Shown here piece after piece: positions 56,645 to 63,718 of a stretch of 64,000 nt of DNA; the stretch's first letter is position 1, and the number at the start of each line of letters is the position of its first letter. Where the stretch lies: NCBI RefSeq assembly GCF_002777975.1, contig NZ_NGVS01000004.1, positions 236,376-300,375 of the forward strand, written 5' to 3'. Below the pieces are notes generated by a model. The model ran no database searches and had not been told where the DNA came from. It saw only the letters and a list, made by a program, of their open reading frames with translations. Position numbers and translations under genes: made by a program. The DNA is from Shewanella carassii. GTDB lineage: Bacteria; Pseudomonadota; Gammaproteobacteria; Enterobacterales; Shewanellaceae.

Positions 56645-57775
56645 ATGACCAGCCAGTTCTCAGCCGCTGATATTCAGCTCACTCTGCACCGCTATCCCGA
56701 AGAGCAGGAATCCAACCTCCAGGCCTGGGATGCCGCCGATGAACACCTGCTCAAACAGCTCGCCGAGGAAGAGGCGCCTCAATCTGTGCTTATTATCAAC
56801 GACAGTTTTGGTGCCCTGCTGTGCGCCATTCGCCGAGGTTACCCAGATGCAAAGATTCACTGGAGCTCGGATGCCCGCACTTCCCACCTTGGTGCTCGAC
56901 AAAATCTTGAGAAAAACCATCTCAGCGATGCCGACATTCACTGGCTAAACAGTCGGGAAATGCCTGCTTGTGTACCCGATACCATATTGCTGAAGCTGCC
57001 CAAGAACCTCAACTTTTTTGCCTGGCAGCTGACCCTGCTGGCCAATATGCTTCCCGCCGGTACCCGGGTATTGATTGGCGCCAAGGCCAAATCCATCAAT
57101 CAAGCCTTGTTGACCCTGATTGGCAAACATCTGGGCCAGGCCAGCGCCAGTCTGGCGTGGAAAAAGACCCGGGTGATTACCGCCTTCGCCGATGGCCAGG
57201 CGCGCGAATTGCCAGCCCCCAGCGAGTGGCCCCTTGGCGAATTCGGCCTCAATATCTGTAATCTCAGTAATGTATTTGCCGCCGGCAAACTGGATATCGG
57301 CGCCCGTTTGATGTTGGCCAACCTCCCCGAAGGTGAGTTTAGCTCTGTGGTGGATCTGGGCTGCGGCAATGGTGTTTTGGGGCTGGCAGCGGCCAAGCGT
57401 TATCCCGAGGCGAGCATTCACTTTGTCGATGACTCTGAGATGGCCGTGGAAAGTGCCCGGCTCAACTGGCACGGCAATGGTTTTGAAGCCGAACGCGGCC
57501 ACTTCTATTGGGATGACTGTCTGAGTCATTTGAGCGCCGGTGTCGCACCGGATCTGGTGCTCTGTAACCCGCCGTTTCATCAGGGAGAGGCCATCACAGA
57601 TCATATTGCCTGGCAGATGTTCCTCGATGCCAGACGGCGTCTGGTGAACGGCGGCATACTGCATGTGGTTGGCAACCGTCACCTGGGTTACCACATCAAG
57701 CTCAAGCGCCTGTTTGGCAACTGCAAGACCATAGCCTCCAATGGTAAGTTTGTGATCCTGCAAGCCTCTAAATAA
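56645..57775 (+). CDS. rlmG: 23S rRNA (guanine(1835)-N2)-methyltransferase RlmG
   Basis: 376 residues, as E. coli RlmG (378). It has the tandem methyltransferase layout of this family: a degenerate N-terminal domain ([16 protein letters not shown]) and an active C-terminal one with [15 protein letters not shown] and the N2-guanine motif NPPFHQG. It is divergent from alkB with a 150-base intergenic region. Confidence 0.93.
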   Translation: MTSQFSAADIQLTLHRYPEEQESNLQAWDAADEHLLKQLAEEEAPQSVLIINDSFGALLCAIRRGYPDAKIHWSSDARTSHLGARQNLEKNHLSDADIHWLNSREMPACVPDTILLKLPKNLNFFAWQLTLLANMLPAGTRVLIGAKAKSINQALLTLIGKHLGQASASLAWKKTRVITAFADGQARELPAPSEWPLGEFGLNICNLSNVFAAGKLDIGARLMLANLPEGEFSSVVDLGCGNGVLGLAAAKRYPEASIHFVDDSEMAVESARLNWHGNGFEAERGHFYWDDCLSHLSAGVAPDLVLCNPPFHQGEAITDHIAWQMFLDARRRLVNGGILHVVGNRHLGYHIKLKRLFGNCKTIASNGKFVILQASK

Positions 57776-57837
57776 AAGGCCAACAAGAGTAAACCTTGTT
57801 GACCCATTCCGGCCCCCGTTGGGAACCCGGAAAGAAA

Positions 57838-57861
57838 CAGGCCGGGAGAGCCCCCGGCCTG
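57838..57861. terminator. Terminator between rlmG and the GlyGly-CTERM protein gene
   Basis: A perfect 9-bp stem CAGGCCGGG / CCCGGCCTG with a six-base loop. The minus-strand side continues TTTCTTTCC, so it fits best as the terminator of the minus-strand gene. Confidence 0.7.
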
Positions 57862-57881
57862 TGTAGTTAAATTTTGTAATT

Positions 57882-58724
57882 TCAGGCGGCAACTTTGCCG
57901 CGTCTGTAACGCAAACCGCCAAGCAGTACCAGACTCGCGAGCGCCAGCACTGACAGGCTGCCGCCGGCATCGACTATCACGGTCGCGCCATCATCTCTGT
58001 CCCATTCGCGACTCTCCAGCGGCAAGGCATAGAGGCTATTGCTTTCATAAGAACTTATGGTTGCCACTATGTCACTGTAACCGGGTTCATAGAGGTCGAT
58101 CAGCACATCATAATGATCGCTGGGATAGCCGCTCTCTAACGTGGTGAGCACTTCAAAGTCATCCTGGGTACTGTCTCCCTGAATGTAGAACACCTCAGTG
58201 CTGTAGTAATGCTCCCAGTCACCGCCGTTGCGGCTCAGATAAAGCTCGGCATAAACGGGCACAGACTCGGCCGGATCATTACCGTAAACATCGGCATCGA
58301 AGCGCACCGCAAAGCTACGATAAAAGCCATCAGAGTCATAATCATCATAAAGGTAGCTGGCCGCCTCATAAAAGCTGAACTCATGGTAATAGCTGTGGGC
58401 CGCCATGGAGACCATCCGCTGCGGCGCGGCTTGGCTCTCGGGCAGTTTCTGTTTCTTGGCAATCATCTGCTCGCGGGTCATGCGCTCACCGGAAACTTGA
58501 GCTCCGGTAGATTGCCACTCCTGCTGCAGTTGCTTGAGCAACTGCCTGTGTTGTGCCGCCCGTAGCTTCGCGCCTGAGCTATCCTGTTCATCGCTTGGTT
58601 GCTGCGCTTTTTGGCCGATTGAGGCTTGTCCGCCGACAGGCTCCTTGGCATAGGCTGCAGGCGCCCCCCAAAACAGAGCCAAAAACAGCGACAGGCTAAA
58701 TACAGTGTAAGATAATAATTTCAT
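57882..58724 (-). CDS. Exported protein with a GlyGly-CTERM sorting signal
   Basis: 280 residues. Signal peptide at the N terminus (FSLSLFLALFWGAPAAYA). A Gln-rich linker (about 35-100) is followed by a beta-rich domain with many Tyr and Asp (EASYLYDDYDSDGFYRSFAV, SRNGGDWEHYYSTEVF). The C terminus (GGSLSVLALASLVLLGG, then RYRRGKVAA) has Gly-Gly, a hydrophobic helix and a basic tail, the GlyGly-CTERM signal cut by rhombosortase in type II-secretion hosts. It resembles 'choice-of-anchor' surface proteins. The function is unknown. Confidence 0.75.
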   Translation of the reverse strand: MKLLSYTVFSLSLFLALFWGAPAAYAKEPVGGQASIGQKAQQPSDEQDSSGAKLRAAQHRQLLKQLQQEWQSTGAQVSGERMTREQMIAKKQKLPESQAAPQRMVSMAAHSYYHEFSFYEAASYLYDDYDSDGFYRSFAVRFDADVYGNDPAESVPVYAELYLSRNGGDWEHYYSTEVFYIQGDSTQDDFEVLTTLESGYPSDHYDVLIDLYEPGYSDIVATISSYESNSLYALPLESREWDRDDGATVIVDAGGSLSVLALASLVLLGGLRYRRGKVAA

Positions 58725-58767
58725 AGTGCTTCTCCACAGGGCGCATCCCGCGCTTATCCGGGTTTAG

Positions 58768-59031
58768 GGAAGGTGCGAACAAGTCCCATGTGTGCTCTGC
58801 GTCGGCTTACAGGCCTGGATGCAAGGCGTGGTTCGCAGCAAATGGCCCTAGTCCTTTGCAAGAAGCACAACATAGCAGGCAGGTCTGTAAGCCACGCCCT
58901 TCGGGGCTTTCACAGCAACCGGCTCTCTGCGTTATCCGACTTCGACAGGCCCCGGCATGCCTTCAGTCAGATGCCTTGAGCGCCAATTGCTGTGCAAGCC
59001 AGAGTGCCACGAGGACTTATTCGCACCTTCC
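58768..59031. mobile_element. IS5-type MITE, copy 2 (264 bp), with TTAG target duplication
   Basis: Same element as at 24876-25153. The ends are GGAAGGTGCGAACAAGTCC and GGACTTATTCGCACCTTCC, and the flanking direct repeat is TTAG (58764-58767 and 59032-59035), again fitting the YTAR rule. Internal sequence is about 90% identical to copy 1 by eye, except for a short block near the right end where the copies differ in length by 14 bases. No transposase is encoded. Confidence 0.92.
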
Positions 59032-59233
59032 TTAGCATTATTAAAAGTCAGCTTGGGTGAACATGAGATGAACGGTTTCTGTCAGCCGATGTTCATCTTG
59101 GAAGGAGTACAACTGACCGGGCCTGAGCGAAAACCGGGGGGAAGGATAGATAGAGAGTGAAGACCCGGCTGGCTATTTCATCCACCGCGGGGATCTTTTA
59201 CACTGGGCCAAGCGTTTCCAAAAGGGCAAAACC

Positions 59234-59572
59234 ATGAAAAGGGGCAGTAAAATCAAGCATCAAGCTTATCACTCAAGCGGAATTATCGCGGCAAGCATGC
59301 TATTGCTGTCGCTGGCTTTCGCTCAACCCCTGCATGCCGGCCCCTTTGCCAAGCCGGAACGAACGACTCAGGGCCAGGAGGCCAAGCTGAAAGTCCGCAG
59401 CGGCGATGAAGCCGCCAGACTGGTGAAGCAGGCTTATGGCGGTAAGGTACTCAGGGTGCAGTCTGTTAAGGTCAACGGCAACCCGGGGTATCGAGTCAAA
59501 CTGCTGCAGGACAGCGGCCGAATTGTCTATGTCTCTGTAGATGCCCGCAGCGGCCGCCTGCAGGCAAACTGA
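59234..59572 (+). CDS. Periplasmic PepSY-domain protein
   Basis: 112 residues with a signal peptide ending near LHAGP. One PepSY domain (about 50-112): DEAARLVKQAYGGKVLRVQSVKVNG, then YRVKLLQDSGRIVYVSVDARSG. PepSY proteins upstream of PhoP/PhoQ-like pairs are frequent in Shewanella and may modulate the sensor. The response regulator gene follows after 13 bases, so the three form one operon. Confidence 0.85.
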   Translation: MKRGSKIKHQAYHSSGIIAASMLLLSLAFAQPLHAGPFAKPERTTQGQEAKLKVRSGDEAARLVKQAYGGKVLRVQSVKVNGNPGYRVKLLQDSGRIVYVSVDARSGRLQAN

Positions 59573-59585
59573 CAGGAAACAGCTT

Positions 59586-60275
59586 ATGCGACTGTTATTG
59601 GTAGAAGATGATGCCGCCTTACAGGCTAACTTAAAACAGCATCTGCAAGAGGCAGGTTTCAATCTGGATACGGCGTCAGACGGCGAAGAGGGCCTGTTTC
59701 TGGCGGCGGAATATCCCTATGATGCCGCCATTATCGATATCGGCCTGCCCAAACTCAGCGGCATAGCACTGATTGAACAGATGCGTGCCAAGGGACTGGA
59801 TTACCCTGTGCTGATCCTCACCGCCAGAGATGGCTGGCAAGACAAGGTGGAAGGCCTGGATGCCGGTGGTGATGACTACCTCACCAAACCGTTTCACCCC
59901 ATGGAACTCACCGCCAGGATCAAGGCTTTAATCCGCCGCAGCGCAGGTAAGGCCAGCCCCTTACTGCAAAGTGGTCCTGTCACCCTGAATACCAGCAGCG
60001 GTGAAGTACGACTCGGCAAACACAGTGTCAGCCTCAGCGCCTCCGAATACAAATTGCTCGAGTATCTAATGCTGCATCAGAGCGAAGTCACTTCCAAGAG
60101 TCTGCTTATCGAGCATATCTATGATCAGGACTTTGATCTGGACTCCAATGTGATTGAGGTATTTATTCGCCGTTTGCGCAAGAAGCTGGATCCCGAGGGC
60201 ACGCTTGGGCTTATTGAAACCCTGCGTGGTCAGGGTTATCGCCTTAATGCGCTTCCTGTCAGAGATAAGCCCTGA
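59586..60275 (+). CDS. OmpR/PhoP-family response regulator
   Basis: 229 residues from the ATG at 59586 (AGGAAACAG upstream). Receiver domain with Asp51 as phosphoacceptor (IIDIGLPKLSG) and Lys101 (LTKPF). The C-terminal winged-helix DNA-binding domain has SLSASEYKLLEYLMLH and VIEVFIRRLRKKL. It is closest in style to PhoP/QseB. It overlaps the kinase start by one base (TGATG). Confidence 0.92.
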   Translation: MRLLLVEDDAALQANLKQHLQEAGFNLDTASDGEEGLFLAAEYPYDAAIIDIGLPKLSGIALIEQMRAKGLDYPVLILTARDGWQDKVEGLDAGGDDYLTKPFHPMELTARIKALIRRSAGKASPLLQSGPVTLNTSSGEVRLGKHSVSLSASEYKLLEYLMLHQSEVTSKSLLIEHIYDQDFDLDSNVIEVFIRRLRKKLDPEGTLGLIETLRGQGYRLNALPVRDKP

Positions 60276-61624
60276 TGAAGCCCTTGCCTGCAAGGCTTTT
60301 GCCCGGTTCACTCAAGGGCCGACTGATGATCAGCGCCCTGCTGTTGAATCTGGTGCTCTTGCCGCTTATCGGCGTGACCCTGAGCGATGCCTTTCGTGCC
60401 CAATTGACCCACGCGGTAAAAGATGAACTCAGCGCCGCCCTTTATGGCGTATTGGCATTGGCAGAAGTGGAACAGGGCGAACTGGTTCTGCCGGATCAAT
60501 TACAGGACAAACAGTTCAACATAGATCAATCCGGGCTCTACGCCCTGGTCAGCAGCCAAGGCAAACTGGTATGGCATTCGCCTTCCTTTATCGGTATGCC
60601 GCCTCCGGGCAAGCTTCCAAGCCCACCACTCGGAGAAGGCCGCTTTGGCGAAATGCTTCTCCTGGGCAAGCCTCACTTCAGTTACAGCTTCAGCGCCAGC
60701 TTTGCCTCGGCCTCGAATAATGACCGGGATATTCCCTTTACCGTACACATCATCAAAGATCAGACCGGCTTTGAGCAAACCCAAGGCGCCTTCAGCCGCC
60801 AGCTCTGGCAATACCTGGGACTATTGATGCTGTTCCTGTTACTGGTTCAAGGAGGCTGGCTCTGGTGGACACTCAAACCACTGGCGCGCTTTCGCGCCGA
60901 GCTCGAAGCGGTTGAGCAAGGCAAACGGCAACATCTCGGCAGCGACTATCCCAAGGAGCTGCAACAGGTCGCGACCCAACTCAATGCCCTGATAAGCAAC
61001 GAACAGCGCCAACGCCAACGTTATCGCAACGCCTTGTCGGATCTGGCCCATAGCCTGAAAACACCGCTGGCGGTACTGCAAAGCCTCAAGTCTTTGCCGA
61101 GCGATGCCCAAGAGCCCATCAGCCAAATCAACGCCAGCATAGGGCACCAGTTGAAGCGAGCCCAAAGTGCCGGCAGCGGCGCTTGGCACCAAGGGGTGAA
61201 CAGTAAAACCGTGGCCGACAAACTGCTGCGAACCCTTGGCAAGATTTATGCCGACAAGGTGCTGGAGTTTGAGGCTGACCTGGCAACAAATGCCCTGTTT
61301 TATGGCGATGAAGCCGACCTGGCCGAACTCCTCGGCAATCTATTGGATAACGCCTGCAAGGCAGCAAACAGCAAGGTTGCCCTCAAAACCTGGGTTAGCG
61401 AAAAAGGCCTGAACATCTGCATCGAAGACGATGGCCCGGGCATTACAGAGCAGCAGAAAACCCAGCTGTTCGAGCGCGGTGTCAGAGCCGATAACTACCA
61501 ACAAGGGCATGGCATAGGGCTGGCGATAGTCAAAGATCTGCTGCAGAGCTACCAAGGCCAGTGGCAAATAGATCAATCTCCCCTGGGCGGCGCTCGTTTC
61601 ACCCTGTTTTTACCCAGAAGTTGA
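60275..61624 (+). CDS. PhoQ-like sensor histidine kinase
   Basis: 449 residues. Transmembrane helices near 17-36 and 178-198 flank a periplasmic sensor domain. The phosphoacceptor His259 is in LSDLAHSLKTPLAVLQSL, the PhoQ-type H-box rather than HELRTPL. The ATP-binding domain has NLLDNACKAA, EDDGPGI and GHGIGLAIVKDL. It should phosphorylate the adjacent regulator. The periplasmic part differs from enterobacterial PhoQ, so the signal is unknown. Confidence 0.9.
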   Translation: MKPLPARLLPGSLKGRLMISALLLNLVLLPLIGVTLSDAFRAQLTHAVKDELSAALYGVLALAEVEQGELVLPDQLQDKQFNIDQSGLYALVSSQGKLVWHSPSFIGMPPPGKLPSPPLGEGRFGEMLLLGKPHFSYSFSASFASASNNDRDIPFTVHIIKDQTGFEQTQGAFSRQLWQYLGLLMLFLLLVQGGWLWWTLKPLARFRAELEAVEQGKRQHLGSDYPKELQQVATQLNALISNEQRQRQRYRNALSDLAHSLKTPLAVLQSLKSLPSDAQEPISQINASIGHQLKRAQSAGSGAWHQGVNSKTVADKLLRTLGKIYADKVLEFEADLATNALFYGDEADLAELLGNLLDNACKAANSKVALKTWVSEKGLNICIEDDGPGITEQQKTQLFERGVRADNYQQGHGIGLAIVKDLLQSYQGQWQIDQSPLGGARFTLFLPRS

Positions 61625-62016
61625 GATTGGGGAATGGTACATTCATTCCCCTTACCGATTTCAAACAAGGCTAATCTTACAAAATGGCACCAATGCCACC
61701 CTTGATGCTGCCAATAAGCACTGGTCAAGTTTCCGGCAATGGATGTTTCTCGTTGCCTGCCGCTGGGATGGGCACGAAGCCCGAATGCAGTGAAAAGCAG
61801 GATGTCCGAGAACGGCCTTTTGCACAGGCTCCCCTGTGACACGGCGAGAGTTGCGCAGCAACATGCTTTCGAGCGCGAGCCTGGGATGGTGAGCTAGCCG
61901 TTGTGCATGAATGCATTTGTTCCACGACGTTAGGCCACTGGCACAGTGGCTAGCATTGCTTCAAGCCAAAACTCACCAATGAACTTGATCCTAGCGGCTA
62001 GCTAAGTTGTGGCCAA
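61625..62016. other. Gene-poor interval with repeated sequence, start of the accessory region
   Basis: A GGGGAATG/CATTCCCC hairpin at 61629-61651 follows the kinase gene and may be a weak terminator. The rest contains overlapping open frames on the minus strand that share no conserved domain and look like translations of an intergenic repeat. A GCCTAAC core (minus strand, 61929-61935) stands alone without a partner. I call no gene here. Confidence 0.45.
61812..61852. repeat. Hairpin repeat, copy 1
   Basis: A 6-bp stem CACAGG/CCTGTG at 61823-61838 lies within a longer segment shared with the copy at 62029-62066: both read CCTTT-N-GCACAGG-N4-CCTGTGACACG followed by GCGAG. Confidence 0.6.
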
Positions 62017-62331
62017 TCACCTGCGGTGCGCCTTTCGCACAGGCGATCCTGTGACACGCTGCGAGTACGTCCCTGTAAGCTCTGCCTCGCCATCCCTGGC
62101 TCGGAAGGTCACAGTTCCGTCTGTGCCTGAAAAATAGGTGTGTGTCTGTAGATCTCTCAAATATTTCAAGCTATTTAGGACTAACAGAGTTGCACCAACT
62201 CCCCCCTCTGTGTCGCCGAAAGCCGTTGGCACAAATAACATTGCAAAGGGACGCCCCCTCAGGAAATAATCGCTTCCCAAAGTAGCGTTGATATCCTGTA
62301 TGCGAGAGCTGTTGGTTACGCTCAATATCAT
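62017..62331 (-). CDS. Doubtful hypothetical ORF, possible remnant of a cassette gene
   Basis: 104 codons from the ATG at 62331. The first two thirds (LSVTNSSRIQDINATLGSD, FAMLFVPTAFGDTEGG) look like ordinary protein, but the end runs through hairpin repeat copy 2, which suggests that the original stop was lost. No recognised family. It follows a degenerate attC-like site on the same strand as the other cassette genes. Confidence 0.3.
   Translation of the reverse strand: MILSVTNSSRIQDINATLGSDYFLRGRPFAMLFVPTAFGDTEGGVGATLLVLNSLKYLRDLQTHTYFSGTDGTVTFRARDGEAELTGTYSQRVTGSPVRKAHRR
62029..62066. repeat. Hairpin repeat, copy 2
   Basis: The stem CACAGG/CCTGTG at 62038-62053 with the same flanks as copy 1, in the same orientation, 215 bases away. 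The loop differs (CGAT against CTCC) while the stem is kept, which suggests a selected RNA or DNA structure. Confidence 0.6.
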
Positions 62332-62385
62332 GATGAAAAATCGAACCCGATGGGCGAAAGCTATCACAATTAGCGAAATACTTAT

Positions 62386-62414
62386 TGACGGAATGCCACC
62401 GTCACTTGTTATGT
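62386..62414 (-). other. Degenerate attC-like site downstream of the third cassette gene
   Basis: On the minus strand ACATAAC (62408-62414) provides the TAA stop of the gene at 62409-62774 and is followed by the hairpin TGACGG/CCGTCA. The matching distal GTTRRRY core is missing (GTATTTC in its place), so the site is damaged or the reading is wrong. Confidence 0.3.
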
Positions 62415-62774
62415 TTCAATGCCTCGTTCCTTAAGCATATTTTTAAAAACTATTTGAGCCCATTTAATCACTAATTCAGAATTCCCAAGTTCATCCTTAT
62501 CCAGGTAAGAGATGAGGACAGGATACCCGCCGCTGGGACAATACTTTAAATGTTCAAATCCATCCCATTCCAAACCCAACCCCCGAACAGGTATGCTGGG
62601 GTCTCCGTTAACCCAGTAACTTACTTTTTCAAAATATCCCGCGGATATAAGAAATTCACCAATACTTATGGCTTGTTCTACGGATTGAAAACAAACAGGT
62701 TGATAGGTAGTTTTATTGGTCGAAGAGCAACCTGGTAACAGGAGACTTAAAAAAGCGAGGAGCCAAATTCTCAT
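62409..62774 (-). CDS. Hypothetical small lipoprotein (cassette-like gene)
   Basis: 121 residues starting MRIWLLAFLSLLLPGCSS, a lipoprotein signal with lipobox LLPGC (Cys16). The rest is mixed alpha/beta with no known motif (GEFLISAGYFEKVSYWVNG, CPSGGYPVLISYLD). GAGGAAG precedes the ATG, which lies 14 bases after an attC-like GTTAGGC core. Its stop codon lies inside another core-like site. These are features of a promoterless integron cassette; the function is unknown. Confidence 0.6.
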   Translation of the reverse strand: MRIWLLAFLSLLLPGCSSTNKTTYQPVCFQSVEQAISIGEFLISAGYFEKVSYWVNGDPSIPVRGLGLEWDGFEHLKYCPSGGYPVLISYLDKDELGNSELVIKWAQIVFKNMLKERGIET

Positions 62775-62787
62775 AATATCTTCCTCG

Positions 62788-62847
62788 GCCTAACTTGCGG
62801 CGATTGCCGCACCGCGGTAACCATCCGGCAGCATTAGATTGTTAGGT
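62788..62847 (-). other. Putative attC recombination site (60 bp)
   Basis: In the cassette direction it begins ACCTAAC (RYYYAAC) and ends GTTAGGC (GTTRRRY), 60 bases apart, the classic 59-base-element length. An inner pair TGCCG/CGGCA sits at equal distance (10 bases) from both ends. The last codons of the gene at 62790-63260 run through it and its TAG stop lies in the distal core. Confidence 0.45.
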
Positions 62848-63260
62848 GCTGCTACCTTTAGCGGATGCACCTGATTATTGATTAAGAAATCTTCTAACTC
62901 ACTTAGCTCAGTGGGCAGCCTCGCACCATCATGGGAACCGCAGCCAACGAACCGGAAGCCAGCAGCGAACAGAATTTGTACCTTACGCCACTGCCTCTTA
63001 TCACCTGCCTTCGGTGCCTTGAAGCTACGCCCCATCTCATGCATACATTCGCCACAATCTGGGCATGAGTGACATGGAGTTGGCTCTTTATCAGAGTACT
63101 CAACAGGCCTTTTGTAACTTTTTCGGCAGTTGAAGCATGCATGAGCAACCAAATATTCGGGGCCGCGATGGAATGAAACCGGCTTGGGCGGACGAATAAC
63201 ACGAGTTCCCGTAGCCTTACGTAATTCCATTCTTCGGTGCTTTTCTAGATTTATACTCAT
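62790..63260 (-). CDS. Hypothetical zinc-ribbon-like protein (cassette-like gene)
   Basis: About 156 residues from the ATG at 63260, which is part of the attC core GTTATGA; AGGAG lies just before it. Cysteine pairs HACFNC and CHSCPDCGEC suggest one or two zinc sites, followed by MGRSFKAPKAGDKRQWRK and AGFRFVGCGSHDGARLP. I know similar small proteins of unknown function from gammaproteobacteria. The C terminus is encoded by the attC-like sequence. Confidence 0.6.
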   Translation of the reverse strand: MSINLEKHRRMELRKATGTRVIRPPKPVSFHRGPEYLVAHACFNCRKSYKRPVEYSDKEPTPCHSCPDCGECMHEMGRSFKAPKAGDKRQWRKVQILFAAGFRFVGCGSHDGARLPTELSELEDFLINNQVHPLKVAAPNNLMLPDGYRGAAIAAS

Positions 63261-63322
63261 AACTCCTCTGAGCACCAACGCCGCGCACAGCTTTGCCAGT
63301 CCGTTGTTGCGCCTTGTTATGC
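63258..63322 (-). other. Putative attC recombination site (65 bp)
   Basis: In the cassette direction it starts GCATAAC and ends GTTATGA, which pair with each other. Inside, CAACAACG and CGTTGGTG form the second pair with one mismatch, giving the R''-L''-L'-R' layout of attC. The upstream gene's TAA stop is inside the first core and the next gene's ATG inside the last core. This is the best of the attC candidates. Confidence 0.6.
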
Positions 63323-63718
63323 CTTTGCATAGCCCATTATCCGTAAACCAGTAGTTGTATGCTGAATTTCATATTTGCCTAACTGGTCAATTATTTTTAC
63401 AAACTCTATAAGCTTTGGATTTAGATCAAATGGAAATTCTATCCATTCAATCTCTTTGTATATTGATGGCTCGATAAACCAGTGCTCATCAATTTGTTCT
63501 TCGTATTGCTCAATAATGGAAGACTTTACATCACCTGAATGGACAAGTTTATAATTGATCTCACTAACACTCGGGTACAATGAGCAAGTTGCCTTGAAAA
63601 GCTTTACCCACTTAGCATTGCTCATATATGAAGCGGAAAAGTTCCGAGAGATAATCGAATCTAAACGATCCCATTGTTTATCTCTCTTTTCATCCTGAGC
63701 TTTTACTTTACTGGACAT
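63317..63718 (-). CDS. Hypothetical protein (cassette-like gene)
   Basis: A 133-residue soluble protein without recognised motif (begins MSSKVKAQDEKRDKQWDRLD; contains EEQIDEHWFIEPSIYKEIEW). The ATG is inside GTTATGT (63715-63721), a core-site-like sequence, and the TAA stop is inside GCATAAC of the next attC. It overlaps the end of the transposase remnant by 16 bases. AT-rich compared with the core genes, which fits acquired DNA. Confidence 0.55.
   Translation of the reverse strand: MSSKVKAQDEKRDKQWDRLDSIISRNFSASYMSNAKWVKLFKATCSLYPSVSEINYKLVHSGDVKSSIIEQYEEQIDEHWFIEPSIYKEIEWIEFPFDLNPKLIEFVKIIDQLGKYEIQHTTTGLRIMGYAKA

Noticed and set aside
61573..61925. Overlapping minus-strand frames after the sensor kinase gene
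   Set aside because: Several frames overlap the same repeat-like DNA, none with a ribosome-binding site or domain; they look like translations of an intergenic repeat.
61929..61935. Isolated GCCTAAC core on the minus strand
   Set aside because: The hairpin behind it is imperfect and the partner GTTAGGC is missing, so it is not called as an attC site.
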